A DNA stretch of 6,273 bases from the NCBI GenBank assembly GCA_001778355.1, contig MFGS01000119.1, positions 7,462 to 13,734 of the forward strand, in the 5' to 3' direction. Position 1 is the first letter of the stretch; every line of letters begins with the position of its first letter. The DNA is from Candidatus Firestonebacteria bacterium RIFOXYA2_FULL_40_8. GTDB taxonomy: Bacteria > Oederibacteriota > D2-FULL-39-29. Under the pieces are notes generated by a model. It ran no database searches. It had not been told where the DNA came from and saw nothing but the letters and a program-made list of their open reading frames with translations. This document shows, one piece after another, positions 5,107 through 6,273 of this stretch. A program made the translations under genes and the position numbers.

Positions 5107-6273
5107 CTATTTTAATTTTCTATCAAAATAATACTTGCCAATCATCGCACAACGTTCTTTTATCCCGAATTTTTCCGCTATTATTACGCTTGCGGGTTTT
5201 ACCGAGAACTCTCCGTATTTTTCATTCAGTTCGAATAAGACTTCTTTTATCTTTTCGTCTTTTTTTGCTTCTTCAAAGAGGAGGGCTTGGCCGTTTTCTT
5301 TGATAAGCTGGCCGACGCTGATACCCAGGAGGCGTACTTTCTTTTGCAGGGGTGTCGCGGTCTTGAAAATTTCATACGCTTGTTTGAAAATAAAAAGCCC
5401 GAAGTCTGTGTGCTGGTCAAACGTAGTTTGCATGCCAAACCCCGTAAAATCCGCGTAACGTACATAGAGATGAATAACCCGTCCTTTTAAATTATATCTT
5501 TGCAGTCTTGTTGCCACTTTTTCGGAAAGCATCCTCATAAAGGCCCTGACAACATCAAGGTCATAAGTGTCTTCGGGAAAGGTGTGGGAATGCCCGACGG
5601 ATTTCACCTCACGGGGTTTATAATAAGATATTACGGGGTCAAAATACTTTCCCTGCCCCATGAGTTTCATCTTCTGTCCGAGTATGCCAAACTCATGTTT
5701 CATCAGGTCGTCATCGGCTTCCCCGAGCTGTTTAGCCGTCTCAATTCCGTATTTGCCAAGGTGTTCTGAAGTGCTTCTGCCTATACCCCAGAGTTCTTTC
5801 GCGGGAAGCTTGGCAAAAAGCGCCGGGATATCCTCATCGTTTATTATCGTAAGCCCGTCCGGCTTTTTCATGTCGCTGCCGAGTTTTGCCACAAGCTTGT
5901 TGGTGGCAATACCGATGGAGCAGGTAAGTCCAAGCTTGTCTTTTATCTCCTTTTTAATCTTTAACGCGGCGTCTTTTGTGGAAAGCTGTGCTCCTTTTAA
6001 ATCCATAAAGCATTCATCAATGGAGTAAACTTCCACCAGATCCGTATAATGCAAAAGTATTTCATGTATCTTATAAGAGGCGTCCAGGTATTTATCAGGG
6101 TCGGCCGTTACGATTATTATATGAGGGCATAACCTTTTTGCTTCCGGGATGGTCATCCCCGTTTTTACCTTATAAGCCCTTGCTTCATAAGAAGCGGTCG
6201 TCACGATAGTCCGCGCATAATTCTTATCCGGATCCGCCCACCCCGCCACCGCAATAGGCTTTCCCCGGAGTGC
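5107..6273 (-). CDS. dinB: Y-family DNA polymerase, DinB / Pol IV type (5' end beyond window)
   Basis: The frame is open to the right edge. A GTG at 6249 could serve as a start, but the upstream residues ALRGKPIAV match the conserved GKPVAV strand of DinB, so the true start lies outside. About 389 residues are visible; the N-terminal D-x-D metal site and steric gate are missing. Counting from the GTG: TASYEARAYKVKTGM at 18-32 (finger region); YSIDE at 75-79 with catalytic Asp78-Glu79; CSIGIATNKLVAKLGSDMKKP at 110-130 (palm); LWGIGRST (153-160, helix-hairpin-helix of the thumb); and a little-finger domain near 210-315. QALLF (321-325) fits the beta-clamp-binding pattern QxxLF and is followed by a further 55 residues, a tail seen in many DinB proteins. 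The enzyme does error-prone translesion synthesis past damaged bases. Upstream control is out of view. Confidence 0.93.
   Translation of the reverse strand, partial: ALRGKPIAVAGWADPDKNYARTIVTTASYEARAYKVKTGMTIPEAKRLCPHIIIVTADPDKYLDASYKIHEILLHYTDLVEVYSIDECFMDLKGAQLSTKDAALKIKKEIKDKLGLTCSIGIATNKLVAKLGSDMKKPDGLTIINDEDIPALFAKLPAKELWGIGRSTSEHLGKYGIETAKQLGEADDDLMKHEFGILGQKMKLMGQGKYFDPVISYYKPREVKSVGHSHTFPEDTYDLDVVRAFMRMLSEKVATRLQRYNLKGRVIHLYVRYADFTGFGMQTTFDQHTDFGLFIFKQAYEIFKTATPLQKKVRLLGISVGQLIKENGQALLFEEAKKDEKIKEVLFELNEKYGEFSVKPASVIIAEKFGIKERCAMIGKYYFDRKLK

Noticed and set aside
5500..6028. Plus-strand open frames within the polymerase gene (89 and 122 residues)
   Set aside because: They lie antisense to a strongly conserved DinB coding sequence, have no recognisable domain, and are expected shadows.
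5107..6249. Treating the polymerase as a complete 380-residue gene starting at GTG 6249
   Set aside because: The residues upstream of that GTG (ALRGKPIA) are in frame to the window edge and match the conserved DinB N-terminal strand, so the gene is cut by the window and not shortened.

Overview
The window looks like ordinary chromosome from an uncultivated bacterium of moderate-to-low GC (by eye about 40%). It holds five protein-coding regions, two of them cut by the window edges. The tail of an ExeA/GspA-type AAA ATPase at the left edge hints at a Gram-negative cell envelope. No gene is specific enough to name a phylum, and I do not name one.

Layout. Positions 2-151 (+) hold the C-terminus of a GspA/ExeA-like ATPase. 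After a 26-bp gap comes a 742-residue ABC half-transporter (178-2406, +) with an N-terminal PH-like region and a four-cysteine zinc ribbon. Five bases later is a DUF1854 protein (2412-2906, +), its usual companion. Convergent to these is an EamA/DMT-family membrane transporter (3044-3907, -). A 276-bp divergent gap carries a MITE-like repeat and a likely promoter for a SAM-dependent methyltransferase (4184-4945, +). Convergent to that is a Y-family DNA polymerase of the DinB/Pol IV type (5107-6273, -), whose first residues lie beyond the right edge.

Function. The only clear functional unit is the ABC transporter with its DUF1854 partner, probably one export or lipid-handling module; the substrate cannot be read from the sequence. 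The EamA transporter, methyltransferase and polymerase appear to be independent single genes.

The most unusual content is in the spacers. Both convergent gaps are filled by long imperfect palindromes whose arms are short tandem repeats: a 9-nt GGAAGTAAG-like unit at 2905-3034 and a 7-nt CTAAGCA-like unit at 4946-5100. They share an architecture but no sequence. This suggests a class of periodic-arm palindromes, perhaps acting as bidirectional terminators or mobile/expanding repeats. The divergent gap holds a different repeat with short terminal inverted repeats. I found no defence system, CRISPR array, RNA gene or phage gene.
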